Shown here in pieces: positions 1-7,285 of a DNA stretch of 8,125 bases. Every line of letters starts with the position of its first letter. Within the stretch, counting starts at the first letter, position 1. The notes under the pieces were generated by a model, which worked only from the letters and a program-made list of their open reading frames with translations, ran no database searches and was not told the DNA's origin. The stretch spans positions 1 through 8,125 of the forward strand of contig JAJZVE010000189.1 in the NCBI GenBank assembly GCA_021845835.1. Reading direction: 5' to 3'. The translations under genes and the position numbers were made by a program. The DNA comes from Pseudomonadota bacterium (GTDB lineage: Bacteria > Pseudomonadota > Alphaproteobacteria > Acetobacterales > Acetobacteraceae).

Positions 1-374
1 TCGGTCACATTGCGGAAGTAGAACCCGACGCCTCGCCCATCCGAACCACCATCCTTCCGCAGCTTGTGCCAGATGATGTTGCTCTTGTAGCTGAAACCCC
101 ATGCCTGCAAGACCTGCAAGCCCTCAGGCAGCAGAGCGTTAGGCACCCACAGATACAGATGTGCGGTGTCCTGCACGGCCCTGGCGACTGGCAGCGCGCA
201 GATCTCAGTGACGGTCATGGTCCCGTAGCGGCTGAGGCGGCGATGCTCCGGCGCGACCTTGCCCGTGCGGTTGATGAACTGCCAAGGCGGATCCGCCAGC
301 ACTGTCCTGAACTCCCGGCTGCCTATCGAAGCCCGAAACTCCGCGACAGGATCCGGCAGCTCGCGCTTGCTCAT
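1..374 (-). CDS. MT-A70 family DNA adenine N6-methyltransferase, N-terminal part (runs off left edge)
   Basis: This is an S-adenosylmethionine-dependent methyltransferase of the MT-A70 family, expected to methylate N6 of adenine in DNA. The 124 visible codons carry the catalytic DPPW motif at residues 28-31 (LADPPWQF), then NRTGKVAPEHRRL, the strand AHLYLWVPNALLPEGLQ, the segment WGFSYKSNIIW, and KDGGSDGRGVGFYFRNVT at the cut end. This order matches bacterial MT-A70 proteins of roughly 200 residues, so perhaps 80 or more residues are missing. The start is the ATG at 374-372, which overlaps the stop of the upstream small gene (ATGA). Its own Shine-Dalgarno sequence is weak, so translational coupling is likely. 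GC is lower than in the core genes, and codons such as ATA and TAT appear, which suggests acquisition. No restriction enzyme is visible, though one could lie beyond the edge. The target sequence cannot be read from the protein. Confidence 0.9.
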   Translation of the reverse strand, partial: MSKRELPDPVAEFRASIGSREFRTVLADPPWQFINRTGKVAPEHRRLSRYGTMTVTEICALPVARAVQDTAHLYLWVPNALLPEGLQVLQAWGFSYKSNIIWHKLRKDGGSDGRGVGFYFRNVT

Positions 375-547
375 GGCCTGGGTTCCCGGTGCTTGGCCGC
401 TTCGGGCCGCAGGCTTGCCTCGTAGTGCTCCCATACCTCCACGAACAGTTCGTGGGGTTCCAGGCCCCGGAGCGCCGCATGTGACCTGAACCGCCGCTTC
501 ACAGCCACGGGGATCCGCACCTGCAATGGCTCCTTGTCCCCCGCCAT
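371..547 (-). CDS. Small ribbon-helix-helix-like DNA-binding protein upstream of the methyltransferase
   Basis: The 58-residue product resembles a ribbon-helix-helix (Arc/CopG/ParG-like) regulator. A short strand LQVRIP (residues 8-13) is followed by a basic helix (VAVKRRFRSHAALRG, 14-28), a turn, and a second helix (PHELFVEVWEHYEASLR, 31-47) with a charged tail. That beta-alpha-alpha layout is all that supports the call; no specific family was recognised. Its stop codon overlaps the ATG of the MT-A70 gene, so the two are probably co-transcribed, and it may regulate the cassette. I prefer the ATG at 547-545 because the fold begins soon after it. An in-frame ATG at 601-599 would add 18 Arg/Ser-rich residues and lies inside the upstream palindromes. 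Neither start has a strong Shine-Dalgarno sequence. The alternative is an uncharacterised small accessory protein of phage or plasmid origin. Confidence 0.6.
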   Translation of the reverse strand: MAGDKEPLQVRIPVAVKRRFRSHAALRGLEPHELFVEVWEHYEASLRPEAAKHREPRP

Positions 548-594
548 GCCGGATGGACGGTGAACGGACGCGCGCGGCGAATGGCGCCTGGCGG

Positions 595-636
595 CAAGCA
601 TGCGCGCTTGAGTGCATGCACTGTACGATTCGTCAA
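595..636 (-). promoter_or_regulatory. Possible promoter/operator of the RHH-methyltransferase cassette
   Basis: Read on the minus strand, TTGACG (636-631) matches a -35 hexamer. About 17 nt further is ACTCAA (613-608), a poor -10. Within and just after this spacer lies a perfect 12-bp palindrome AGTGCATGCACT (611-622). Directly abutting it is an imperfect palindrome with arms CAAGC and GCTTG (595-599 and 606-610). Each palindrome contains GCATGC (598-603 and 614-619), with centres 16 bp apart. Paired sites of this kind suit a dimeric RHH repressor acting on its own gene 50-60 bp downstream. Promoter and operator function are inferred from sequence alone. Confidence 0.3.
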
Positions 637-749
637 CCCGCCGCAGCCCGCGGCCGAGCCTCCGCCTCGATGCGTGCGGCGGTTTCGGCCCGCGCGCGAC
701 AGATCGTAGGCCGCGTGCAGGTTCAGCGAGAACTTCGGCGCCCCACCCG

Positions 750-3068
750 TCACGCCGCCTTCAGCGCCGCCAGGAACCCCGCCACCTCGCGCGAAAGCGT
801 CGCCGACTGGCCGCCGAGCGCGCCGGTGGCGCCGACCACTTCCTCGGCCTGCGTGCCGGTGCGCTGCACCTCCGCCGCCACCTCGCCGATGGTGCCGTCC
901 ACCTGCGCCGTGCTCGCCGCCGCTTCCTGCACGCTGCGGGCGATTTCCTGCGTCGCCGCCGACTGTTCCTCCACCGCGCCGGCGATCGCGGTGGCGATCT
1001 CGCTCATGCGGCGGATGGTGCCGCCGATCGAGCGCAGCGCCGCCACCGCCTGCGTCGTCTCGCCCTGCATCGCGGCAATCTGGCCGCCGATGTCCTCGGT
1101 CGCACGGGCGGTCTGGTTGGCGAGCATCTTCACCTCGTTCGCCACCACCGCGAAGCCGCGCCCGGCCTCGCCCGCACGCGCCGCCTCGATGGTCGCGTTG
1201 AGCGCCAGCAGATTGGTGCGCCCGGCAATGCCGCGGATCAGTTCCACCACATCGCCGATGCGCTGCGCCGCCTCGGCCAGCCCGGCGACGGAGCGGTCGG
1301 TCGCCTCCGCCTCCGCCACCGCCGCCCCGGCGATGCGCGCGCTTTCGGCCACCTGGCGGCCGATCTCGCGCACCGAAGCGGCGAGTTCCTCCGCACTGGC
1401 GGCGACCGACTGCACGTGCCCGGTCGCCGCCTGCGACGCACCGGACACGAGTTCCAGCCGCTGCCCGCTGGCTGCCGCCGCTTTCCGCATCGCCGCCGCC
1501 GTCGCCGCCATCCCGGCCGCCGCCTCGCCGACCGTGTGCGCGATGCCGGCCACCGACTGCTCGAACCGCGCCGCCAGCTCCTCCTGCCGCGTCAGCAGCG
1601 CCCAGCTCAGCATCGGCCCGACATAGGTGCCGTCCGCCCCGCGCAAGGGCGAGGCGATCAGCTCCATCGTCTCCGCGCCGATGCGGATGCGCGCGCGGTG
1701 CGGCAGGTTGGCGGCATCGGCGAGCAGCGCGCGCTGCCGCTCCGGCGCGGCGTGGAACACGTCGATGCTGGTGCCGACCAGCGCATCCACCGGCACCGGC
1801 AGCGACGCGGCGACGCGCCCGAGCAGCGCGCGCACCGCCGGATTGGCGTAGGTGATGCGGAAACCGTCGGCCGGGTCGGCGGTCATCACGCCGGTCGGCA
1901 GCTGTTCCAGCATCTGCCCCTGCACGAAGGCGTGCGCGAGCGTCTTGCGCAGCGTCTCCAGCGCCGCCGCCATGCGCCCCACCTCGCCGCCGCGTCCGGC
2001 GTGGCCCAGCGCCACCTTCACGTCGCCCGCGGCCATCGCGGCCACCGCCCGCGTCATCGCCACGATCGGCCGCGCCACCGTGCGCCCGGTGAGCACACCC
2101 GAGAGCAGCAGCACCACGGCGATCCCGCCGGCCAGCAGCAGCACGTGCCGCCGTGCCGCGGCGAGCCCGGCCGCCGCCTCGCCGCGCGTGGCCTCGGCCT
2201 GGTCGGCGAAGGCGGCGACAACGGTGTCGAGCCGCTCCTCCAGCAAATTGCGCACGGCCTCGGCCGGGCCGGTGCTGGCGGCGATGAGCCTGGCGGCAGC
2301 GTCGAACAGGCTGCGCGCTGCCGCCCGCTCGCGCAGGCCCACCGCGAACAGTTGGTCCGCCGCCTGCTTTACCTCCGGCGGCAGGCCGAGCGCGCCGATC
2401 GCGGCGGCGCGGTTGCGCGCAGCCATGTCGCCCTCCTGCATCCGTGCCAGCAATCCGCCGTCACCGGTGAACAGGAACTGCATTGCCGCCTCGCGCGCGC
2501 CGGTCGCCGCGTCCATGTAGGTGCGTTCCAGTTGGCGCAGCGCGACGCGCGTCTCCGGCGCCAGCTCGGCGGCCTCGACGGCGGCGCGGAACGCCTCCGC
2601 GGCATGGTCGGTCTCGGCGCGCAGCGGCAGGAAGGCGGCGCGCGCGGCCAGCAGGTTCCGGCGCAGCGCCGCCTTGTCGGCGGCCATGTCGCGCACGCCC
2701 TGCAGCGCCTGCGTCGCCCGCGTCACGTCCTCCCGGATGGTGCCATCCGCGGTCGCTTGCGCCAGCTTCACCAGCGTCCGCCCGGTGCGCTCGGCCAGCC
2801 GGTCCAGGGGGACCGCGGCCCTGGCGATGTCGGCTTCGGTCTGGGCGGTGTCCAGGCTGCGGCTGGCGAGTTCGACCTCGCGCATGATGGCGATGGCGCG
2901 GCGGCCGTCGCTCTCGGCGTCGGTGGCGGCGGCGGCACGCGAATCCAGGCGGTCCTGCGCGGCGATGGCCAGCAACACCACCGCGGCCAGCACCGCGAGC
3001 AGCCCGAGCGCCGCCGCCGAGGCAAGCGCAAGCCTGACGGCAATCGGCAGGTTGCGGAGCAGGCGCAT
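750..3068 (-). CDS. Methyl-accepting chemotaxis protein with HAMP and PAS-like domains
   Basis: This inner-membrane chemoreceptor should sense a stimulus and control CheA through CheW. The 772 residues show an N-terminal membrane segment (about 12-36), a largely helical Ala-rich periplasmic region (about 40-305), a second membrane segment (308-328) and a HAMP linker (about 329-381). A PAS-like domain follows (about 385-490, with [20 protein letters not shown]). The cytoplasmic coiled-coil hairpin (about 500-772) has the conserved tip [20 protein letters not shown] (617-636) followed by [14 protein letters not shown]. No CheR/CheB-binding pentapeptide is seen at the C-terminus (LAALKAA), so adaptation may depend on other receptors. 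The start at 3068-3066 is fixed by a GGAGG 4 nt upstream and the membrane segment right after it; an upstream in-frame start at 3239 would add 57 implausible residues. The ligand is unknown. No che or flagellar genes lie nearby, so it is an orphan receptor here. Confidence 0.95.
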   Translation of the reverse strand: MRLLRNLPIAVRLALASAAALGLLAVLAAVVLLAIAAQDRLDSRAAAATDAESDGRRAIAIMREVELASRSLDTAQTEADIARAAVPLDRLAERTGRTLVKLAQATADGTIREDVTRATQALQGVRDMAADKAALRRNLLAARAAFLPLRAETDHAAEAFRAAVEAAELAPETRVALRQLERTYMDAATGAREAAMQFLFTGDGGLLARMQEGDMAARNRAAAIGALGLPPEVKQAADQLFAVGLRERAAARSLFDAAARLIAASTGPAEAVRNLLEERLDTVVAAFADQAEATRGEAAAGLAAARRHVLLLAGGIAVVLLLSGVLTGRTVARPIVAMTRAVAAMAAGDVKVALGHAGRGGEVGRMAAALETLRKTLAHAFVQGQMLEQLPTGVMTADPADGFRITYANPAVRALLGRVAASLPVPVDALVGTSIDVFHAAPERQRALLADAANLPHRARIRIGAETMELIASPLRGADGTYVGPMLSWALLTRQEELAARFEQSVAGIAHTVGEAAAGMAATAAAMRKAAAASGQRLELVSGASQAATGHVQSVAASAEELAASVREIGRQVAESARIAGAAVAEAEATDRSVAGLAEAAQRIGDVVELIRGIAGRTNLLALNATIEAARAGEAGRGFAVVANEVKMLANQTARATEDIGGQIAAMQGETTQAVAALRSIGGTIRRMSEIATAIAGAVEEQSAATQEIARSVQEAAASTAQVDGTIGEVAAEVQRTGTQAEEVVGATGALGGQSATLSREVAGFLAALKAA

Positions 3069-3072
3069 GGAG

Positions 3073-3077
3073 CCTCC
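3073..3077 (-). promoter_or_regulatory. Ribosome binding site of the chemoreceptor gene
   Basis: The minus strand reads GGAGG, 4 nt before the ATG at 3068-3066. It decides the start in favour of this ATG over the in-frame start 171 nt upstream. Confidence 0.75.
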
Positions 3078-3192
3078 GGAGCGGCAGCTTGGTGCGGCCC
3101 ATTGAACAGGCCGGGGCTTAAGCTCCGGTGAACGCGGCGGCGGCCCTGGACAGCGGCACCGTGCGGGCCAAACTGAGCACAACCGTTGCCGC

Positions 3193-3198
3193 AAGGAG
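3193..3198 (+). promoter_or_regulatory. Ribosome binding site of the flavin reductase-family gene
   Basis: AAGGAG lies 6 nt before the ATG at 3205 and supports that start over the out-of-frame ATGs nearby. Confidence 0.75.
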
Positions 3199-3204
3199 CC
3201 GCCG

Positions 3205-3849
3205 ATGCTGTTCGATTTCGCCGCGCTGTCGCCCGACAACCGCTACAAGCTGCTGACCGCGACGATCGTGCCGCGGCCGATCGCGTGGATCACCTCGCTC
3301 GATGCCGAAGGCGGGCTGAACGCCGCGCCGTTCTCGTTCTTCAACGCGCTGGTGGGCGATCCGCCGATCGTCGGCATCGGCATCGGCGGGCGGCATGCCG
3401 GGCGCGCGGCGGGGCGCTGGAAGGACAGCGCCGCCAATATCCGCGCGCGCGGCGAATTCGTCGTCAATCTGGTCCCCTACGCGCTGCGCGAGGCGATGAA
3501 CGTCACCGCGATCGAGTTCGACGCCACCGTGGACGAGGTGGCGGAGGCCGGACTGGAGACGCTGCCGAGCACGAAAGTGGCGCCGCCGCGCCTCGCCGCC
3601 AGCCCGGTTTCGCTGGAATGCGAGCGCTTCGTGATCCTGGAGGTCGCGGTGGACCGCACCATCGTGCTTGGCCGCGTGGTGGCGATGCACGTGCGCGACG
3701 ACGCTGTGCTGGATCCGGAACGATGCCACATCGACACGCCGAAGCTCGACCTGATCGGGCGCATGCACGGCGGCGGCTGGTACGCGCGCGCCACCGACCG
3801 CTTCGAGATGCCGCGCATCCCGGTTGCGAAATGGACGCGCCGGGGCTGA
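3205..3849 (+). CDS. Flavin reductase family protein (FMN-binding split-barrel fold)
   Basis: The 214-residue soluble cytoplasmic protein belongs to the flavin reductase-like, FMN-binding family (DIM6/NTAB type). Diagnostic segments are [16 protein letters not shown] (18-33), [17 protein letters not shown] (38-54, the flavin-binding region), [18 protein letters not shown] (73-90) and [21 protein letters not shown] (near 174-194). Length and order match stand-alone family members, which bind FMN and in some cases reduce flavin with NAD(P)H. The natural substrate cannot be told, because related proteins include reductase components of two-component monooxygenases and no monooxygenase lies beside it. 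A clear AAGGAG precedes the ATG. It is the first gene of the plus-strand run, and the next gene begins 34 nt downstream. Confidence 0.9.
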   Translation: MLFDFAALSPDNRYKLLTATIVPRPIAWITSLDAEGGLNAAPFSFFNALVGDPPIVGIGIGGRHAGRAAGRWKDSAANIRARGEFVVNLVPYALREAMNVTAIEFDATVDEVAEAGLETLPSTKVAPPRLAASPVSLECERFVILEVAVDRTIVLGRVVAMHVRDDAVLDPERCHIDTPKLDLIGRMHGGGWYARATDRFEMPRIPVAKWTRRG

Positions 3850-3883
3850 ACCGACGCAGCGCAACGTGGTAGGGAAGCACGCC

Positions 3884-4456
3884 ATGAGCCAGGCCGCGCT
3901 GCGCCGCATGACTGCCGACGAGTTCCTGGAATGGGATCTCAACCAGCCGGACGCGCGCCACGAGCTGATCGACGGCGTGCCGGTCGCGATGACGGGCGCA
4001 CGGCGGCGGCACGACCGCATCGTGGTCAACGGCATGCGGGAGTTGAGCGGCCGCGTGCGCGGCAAGGGCTGCGAAGCGTTCACGGCGGACATCGCCGTGC
4101 GCGTCCCGAACGGCAATGTCCGCCGGCCCGATATCGGCATCGACTGCGGGCCGGCGGACGACCGTATGACCTATGCCGGCGCGCCGCGCCTGCTGGTCGA
4201 GGTGCTGTCGCCGTCCACGCGCGCCTTCGACCTCGCCCGCAAGCTGGAGGAGTACCGGTCGATCGCCGGGCTTCTCTATATCCTGCTGGTCGATCCCGAC
4301 GCGCCGGAGGCCATCCTGTGGTCGCGCGAGCCGGGGCAATCCTGGCAGCACGCCGTCATCGCGGGGCAGGACGCAACCATCGAACTCCCCGCGCTCGGCC
4401 TCGCGCTGCCAATGGCGGAGCTGTACGCCGGCATCGCTTTCCCGGAGCCGTCCTGA
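3884..4456 (+). CDS. Uma2 family (DUF820) PD-(D/E)XK nuclease-like protein
   Basis: The 190-residue product matches the Uma2 family, which has a restriction endonuclease-like fold. Visible hallmarks are the N-terminal MTADEFLEW (9-17), HELIDGVPV (26-34, with the conserved Glu27), RRPDIGID (80-87, with Asp83), the strand LLVEVLSPST (103-112, with Glu106), and RKLEEYRSIAGL (119-130, with Lys120). The Asp, Glu and Lys set expected for a metal-dependent nuclease active site therefore appears intact. Biochemical function is poorly established for the family; members are abundant in cyanobacteria and some high-GC bacteria, often in many copies. The ATG at 3884 is chosen because AGGGAAG lies 6 nt upstream; the in-frame ATG at 3824 overlaps the previous gene and adds unconserved residues. 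The next gene starts 4 nt after its stop. Confidence 0.88.
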   Translation: MSQAALRRMTADEFLEWDLNQPDARHELIDGVPVAMTGARRRHDRIVVNGMRELSGRVRGKGCEAFTADIAVRVPNGNVRRPDIGIDCGPADDRMTYAGAPRLLVEVLSPSTRAFDLARKLEEYRSIAGLLYILLVDPDAPEAILWSREPGQSWQHAVIAGQDATIELPALGLALPMAELYAGIAFPEPS

Positions 4457-4460
4457 CCCC

Positions 4461-6794
4461 ATGCGCCGCGTCCTGCGCCTGCTGCGCCGCGTGCTTGCCC
4501 TGCTGGTCACGCTCGTGCTGCTGGCGGCGGCGGCGGTGGCGGGGCTGATCTGGATGTCGCTGCCCGGCGGCGACGTTGCCGCCGACATTCCCGGCCTGTC
4601 GGCGCCGGTCGCGATCGCGATCGACGCGGACGCGATCCCGCATGTCCGCGCCGCCAGCGAGGCCGACGCGGCGGCGGCGCTGGGCTTCCTGCATGCCCGC
4701 GAGCGGCTGTTCCAGATGGACCTGATGCGCCGCGCCGCCTCGGGCGAGCTGGCCGAGCTGTTCGGCGCGCAGGCGCTGCCGCTCGACCGCTACATGCGCA
4801 CGCTCGGCCTGCGGTCCCGCGCGGTCGCCGACCTCGCCGGCCTGCCGGCGGACACGCGCGCCGTGCTGGACGCCTACGCGCGCGGGGTCAATGCCTGGAT
4901 CGCCGCGCGCGGCCGCCTCGCCGCGCCGGAGTTTATCGCCTTCGGCACCCCGCGGCCCTGGACGCCGCTGGACAGCCTGCTCTGGGGCAAGACGATGGCG
5001 CTCTACCTGTCCGAGAACTGGCGCACCGAGCAGGCGCGGTTGCGGCTCGACACGAAGCTGCCGCCTGCCCAGGTGGACGAACTCTGGCCGCCGGCAACCG
5101 GCAACGGCCATCCGGAGGCGGCGCTGGCGCCCTCGCCCGCCCTCGCCCGCATCGCGGAACGGCTCGCCGCCGCGATCCCGGATTTCCCCGCGCCGTTCAC
5201 GCTGCCCGACACCGCCTCCAACGGCTGGGCGGTGGACGGCCGGCATTCCGCGACCGGCGCGCCGCTGCTGGCCGGCGATCCGCATCTGGGGCTGAATTTT
5301 CCCTCCCTCTGGTATCTCGCGCGGCTCGACTGGCCGGGGGGAACGCGGGCGGGGGCAACGGCGCCCGGCGTGCCGTTCCTGGTGATCGGCCATAACGGCC
5401 ATATCGCCTGGACCTTCACCACCACCGGCGCCGACACCGAAGACCTGTTCGTCGAGACGCCGGTCGATGCCACCCATTACCAGACGCCGAACGGCCCGCT
5501 GCCGTACACGCTGCGCGAGGAACGCATCCGCGTCCGCGGCGGCCCGGACGAGACGCTGATGGTGCGCGAGACGCGGCACGGCCCGGTGATCAGCGACCTC
5601 GTCGATCCCAGGGGGCCGGTGCTGGCGCTGGCGACGGCGGACCTGGCGCCCGGCGACACCGACGGGGCCGGCCTGCTCGCGCTCGGCCGCGCCGAGGACG
5701 TGGACGCGGCCGGGCGCGCGGCGGCGCTGGTCAGCGCGCCGGTGCAGAACCTGATCGTCGCCGACCATTCCCGGATCGCGCTGTTCGTTACCGGCCGCGT
5801 GCCGATCCGCAAGGCCGGCAACGGCGCCCGCCCGGTACCGGGGGCGGAGGGGCAGTTCGACTGGACCGGCTTCGCCGCCGGCGCGCAGTTGCCGCATGTC
5901 GTCGCGCCGGACAGCGGGCGCCTCGTGAACGCCAACGAGCGGGTCGCGCCGGCCGACTTCCCGGTGTTCCTGGGGCGGGACTGGTTCGACGACTGGCGGG
6001 CGCAGCGCATCCGCGCCCTGCTCGGCGCCACCGACCGGCACAGCGTCGCCGACTTCGCCGCCATGCAGGCCGACGTGACCGACCTTGCCGCCCGCGCGCT
6101 GCTGCCGCGGCTGCTCGCGGTGGCGGCGCCCGAGGGGCCGGCCAGGGCGGCGCTGGCGCTGCTGCAGGGCTGGGACGGCGCGGCGGTGCGCGACGCGCCG
6201 CAGCCGCTGATCTTCAACGCCTGGATGCAGCGGCTCTACGCGATGCTGCTGGCGCGCATCGGCGTGCCGGACGCCGGCCGGGCGGCGGCGCCGTGGCCGC
6301 TGTTGCTGCCCTATGCGCTGTCGCCGGCCGGGGCGCATTGGTGCGGCGGCGATTGCGGGCCGCTGCTCGCCGACAGCCTCGCCGCCGCCACGACCGACCT
6401 GGCGCGCCGCTTCGGCAACGACCCTTCGGCCTGGCGCTGGGGCGCGGCGCACCAGGCGGTGTTCGCGCATCCGGTGCTGCGCATGCTGCCGGTGGTCGGC
6501 GCGCTCGCCGACATCCGCATCGCCACCCCCGGCGACGACGTGACCATCGACCGCGGCGGCGTCGCAGAAAACCTCACCGACGTTCATGGGCCGGAGTATC
6601 GTGGGGTCTATGACCTCGCGGATCTCGACCGCAGCCTGTTCGTCATGGCACCCGGCCAGTCCGGCAACCCGTTCAGCCGGCTGGCGCGCAATTTCGTGCA
6701 ACGCTGGCGTGACGGCGCCAGCGTGATGCTGCCCTCGCAACCCGACCGGGCCGCCGCCCATATCACGTTGTCGCCGGGGGAGGCGCGACCGTGA
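4461..6794 (+). CDS. Penicillin acylase family protein (Ntn hydrolase, membrane-anchored or exported)
   Basis: The 777-residue enzyme belongs to the penicillin amidase family (S45), which hydrolyses amide bonds of acylated substrates such as penicillins, acyl-homoserine lactones or other N-acyl compounds. Residues 1-10 are Arg-rich and 11-33 form one hydrophobic segment, so it is probably a periplasmic enzyme tethered by, or cleaved from, this segment. The alpha-chain part has GFLHARERLFQMDLMRRAASG (75-95). The nucleophile is Ser253 in TASNGWAVDGRHS, which should become the beta-chain N-terminus after self-cleavage. GDPHLGLNFPSLWY (272-285), GHNGHIAWTFTTTGADTEDL (310-329), LVNANERVAP (488-497, the expected oxyanion Asn region) and GQSGNPFSRL (732-741) are all in place. 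Cys628 and Cys632 could form a disulfide. The gene seems intact. The start lies 4 nt after uma2, with only a weak, distant GGAG, so coupling is likely. The substrate is unknown. Confidence 0.93.
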   Translation: MRRVLRLLRRVLALLVTLVLLAAAAVAGLIWMSLPGGDVAADIPGLSAPVAIAIDADAIPHVRAASEADAAAALGFLHARERLFQMDLMRRAASGELAELFGAQALPLDRYMRTLGLRSRAVADLAGLPADTRAVLDAYARGVNAWIAARGRLAAPEFIAFGTPRPWTPLDSLLWGKTMALYLSENWRTEQARLRLDTKLPPAQVDELWPPATGNGHPEAALAPSPALARIAERLAAAIPDFPAPFTLPDTASNGWAVDGRHSATGAPLLAGDPHLGLNFPSLWYLARLDWPGGTRAGATAPGVPFLVIGHNGHIAWTFTTTGADTEDLFVETPVDATHYQTPNGPLPYTLREERIRVRGGPDETLMVRETRHGPVISDLVDPRGPVLALATADLAPGDTDGAGLLALGRAEDVDAAGRAAALVSAPVQNLIVADHSRIALFVTGRVPIRKAGNGARPVPGAEGQFDWTGFAAGAQLPHVVAPDSGRLVNANERVAPADFPVFLGRDWFDDWRAQRIRALLGATDRHSVADFAAMQADVTDLAARALLPRLLAVAAPEGPARAALALLQGWDGAAVRDAPQPLIFNAWMQRLYAMLLARIGVPDAGRAAAPWPLLLPYALSPAGAHWCGGDCGPLLADSLAAATTDLARRFGNDPSAWRWGAAHQAVFAHPVLRMLPVVGALADIRIATPGDDVTIDRGGVAENLTDVHGPEYRGVYDLADLDRSLFVMAPGQSGNPFSRLARNFVQRWRDGASVMLPSQPDRAAAHITLSPGEARP
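6778..6783 (+). promoter_or_regulatory. Ribosome binding site supporting the GTG start of the RDD gene
   Basis: GGGAGG lies 7 nt before the GTG at 6791, inside the end of the acylase gene. No ATG lies near the N-terminus in this frame, so this site fixes the GTG start. Confidence 0.65.
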
Positions 6795-7285
6795 TCTACC
6801 GGGCCTTTGACAGCTACGAACTCATCCGCGGCACCCGGCTGCGCCGTATCGTCGCCTTCCTGCTCGACGGGCTGATCCTGGCCATCGGCATCAGGCTGCT
6901 GGCCGGGGTGCTGTTCCTGTTCGGCATCGTCACGCTCGGCCTCGGCATGCCGCTGTTCGGCCTGCTGCCGGTGGTACCGCTGCTGTACAACTGGCTCAGC
7001 CTGCTGTCCGGCCTGTCGGCGACGCCTGGCCAGGCGATGATGGGGCTGATCGTGCGGCGCAACGACGACCTCGGCCCGCCCGGGGCGCTGGCGGCGCTGG
7101 TCTGGGTGATCGGGTTCTACGTCTCGCTGGCGCTGTCCGGCCTGCCGCTGCTGCTCGCGCTGTTCACCGAGGGCAAGCGCACCGGCCACGACCTGCTCTC
7201 CGGTCTTGTGGTGGTGCGCGCGCGGGCGTTGACCGGCGGGCCGCGGTTCTGGAACATGCGCGCGGGAGGGTCGCCGTTCGCATGA
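6791..7285 (+). CDS. RDD family integral membrane protein
   Basis: The 164-residue inner-membrane protein fits the RDD family, named for conserved Arg and Asp residues. RRIVAFLLDGLIL (18-30) carries the first Arg/Asp pair (R18/R19 and D26), ATPGQAMMGLIVRR (77-90) matches the usual TPGK-type loop, and RTGHDLLSGLVVVR (130-143) matches the C-terminal Arg/His-Asp motif. Three hydrophobic stretches are seen at about 20-46, 52-73 and 98-125. The family is mostly uncharacterised; some members have been linked to ion or small-molecule transport, which cannot be transferred to this one. It begins with GTG sharing 4 nt (GTGA) with the acylase stop and ends in an ATGA overlap with bpt, so the three are probably translated together. 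Confidence 0.88.
   Translation: MIYRAFDSYELIRGTRLRRIVAFLLDGLILAIGIRLLAGVLFLFGIVTLGLGMPLFGLLPVVPLLYNWLSLLSGLSATPGQAMMGLIVRRNDDLGPPGALAALVWVIGFYVSLALSGLPLLLALFTEGKRTGHDLLSGLVVVRARALTGGPRFWNMRAGGSPFA

Larger units (their letters stand above)
3069..3204. promoter_or_regulatory. Divergent intergenic region with an 18-bp near-palindrome
   Basis: This 136-bp gap must hold the start signals of both the chemoreceptor (minus) and the flavin reductase run (plus). The clearest structure is CCGGGGCTTAAGCTCCGG at 3111-3128, in which 8 of 9 base pairs are symmetric around TTAA with no loop, as expected of a dimer-binding operator rather than a terminator. A TTGAAC (3102-3107) on the plus strand resembles a -35 box, but no good -10 follows at normal spacing. 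No convincing sigma-70 promoter was found on either strand. Confidence 0.35.

Noticed and set aside
66..425. 119-codon plus-strand frame over the left cassette
   Set aside because: It is antisense to the MT-A70 gene, whose DPPW motif and family-specific segments are clear; the plus-strand product shows no recognisable motif.
499..753. 84-codon minus-strand frame continuing past the cassette promoter region into the RHH gene
   Set aside because: Beyond about the first 21 residues it looks non-coding, and it overlaps the better supported RHH gene in another frame. Only the first part is kept, as a possible broken gene.
612..3131. 839-codon open frame on the plus strand opposite the chemoreceptor
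   Set aside because: Its product is dominated by Arg, His, Gly and Ala with no domain, and the opposite strand encodes an unmistakable chemoreceptor. At this GC content stop codons are rare in antisense frames.
3156..3170. GG-N10-GC match resembling a sigma-54 promoter upstream of the chemoreceptor (minus strand, TGGCCCG...GTGCC)
   Set aside because: The -12 element is GTGC rather than TTGC and the -24 element has a mismatch. GG-N10-GC arises often by chance in very GC-rich DNA.
4610..4623. GCGATCGC palindrome resembling the HIP1 repeat
   Set aside because: It is a single occurrence inside coding sequence; HIP1 is meaningful only when highly repeated across a genome.
5131..5150. Tandem 10-bp repeat CCTCGCCCGC x2
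   Set aside because: It lies inside the acylase coding sequence (APSPALAR) and is explained by Pro/Ala codon use.
4356..6761. 801-codon open frame on the minus strand opposite the penicillin acylase gene
   Set aside because: It is low-complexity Arg/Gly/His/Gln sequence without motifs, a shadow of the well-supported acylase on the plus strand.
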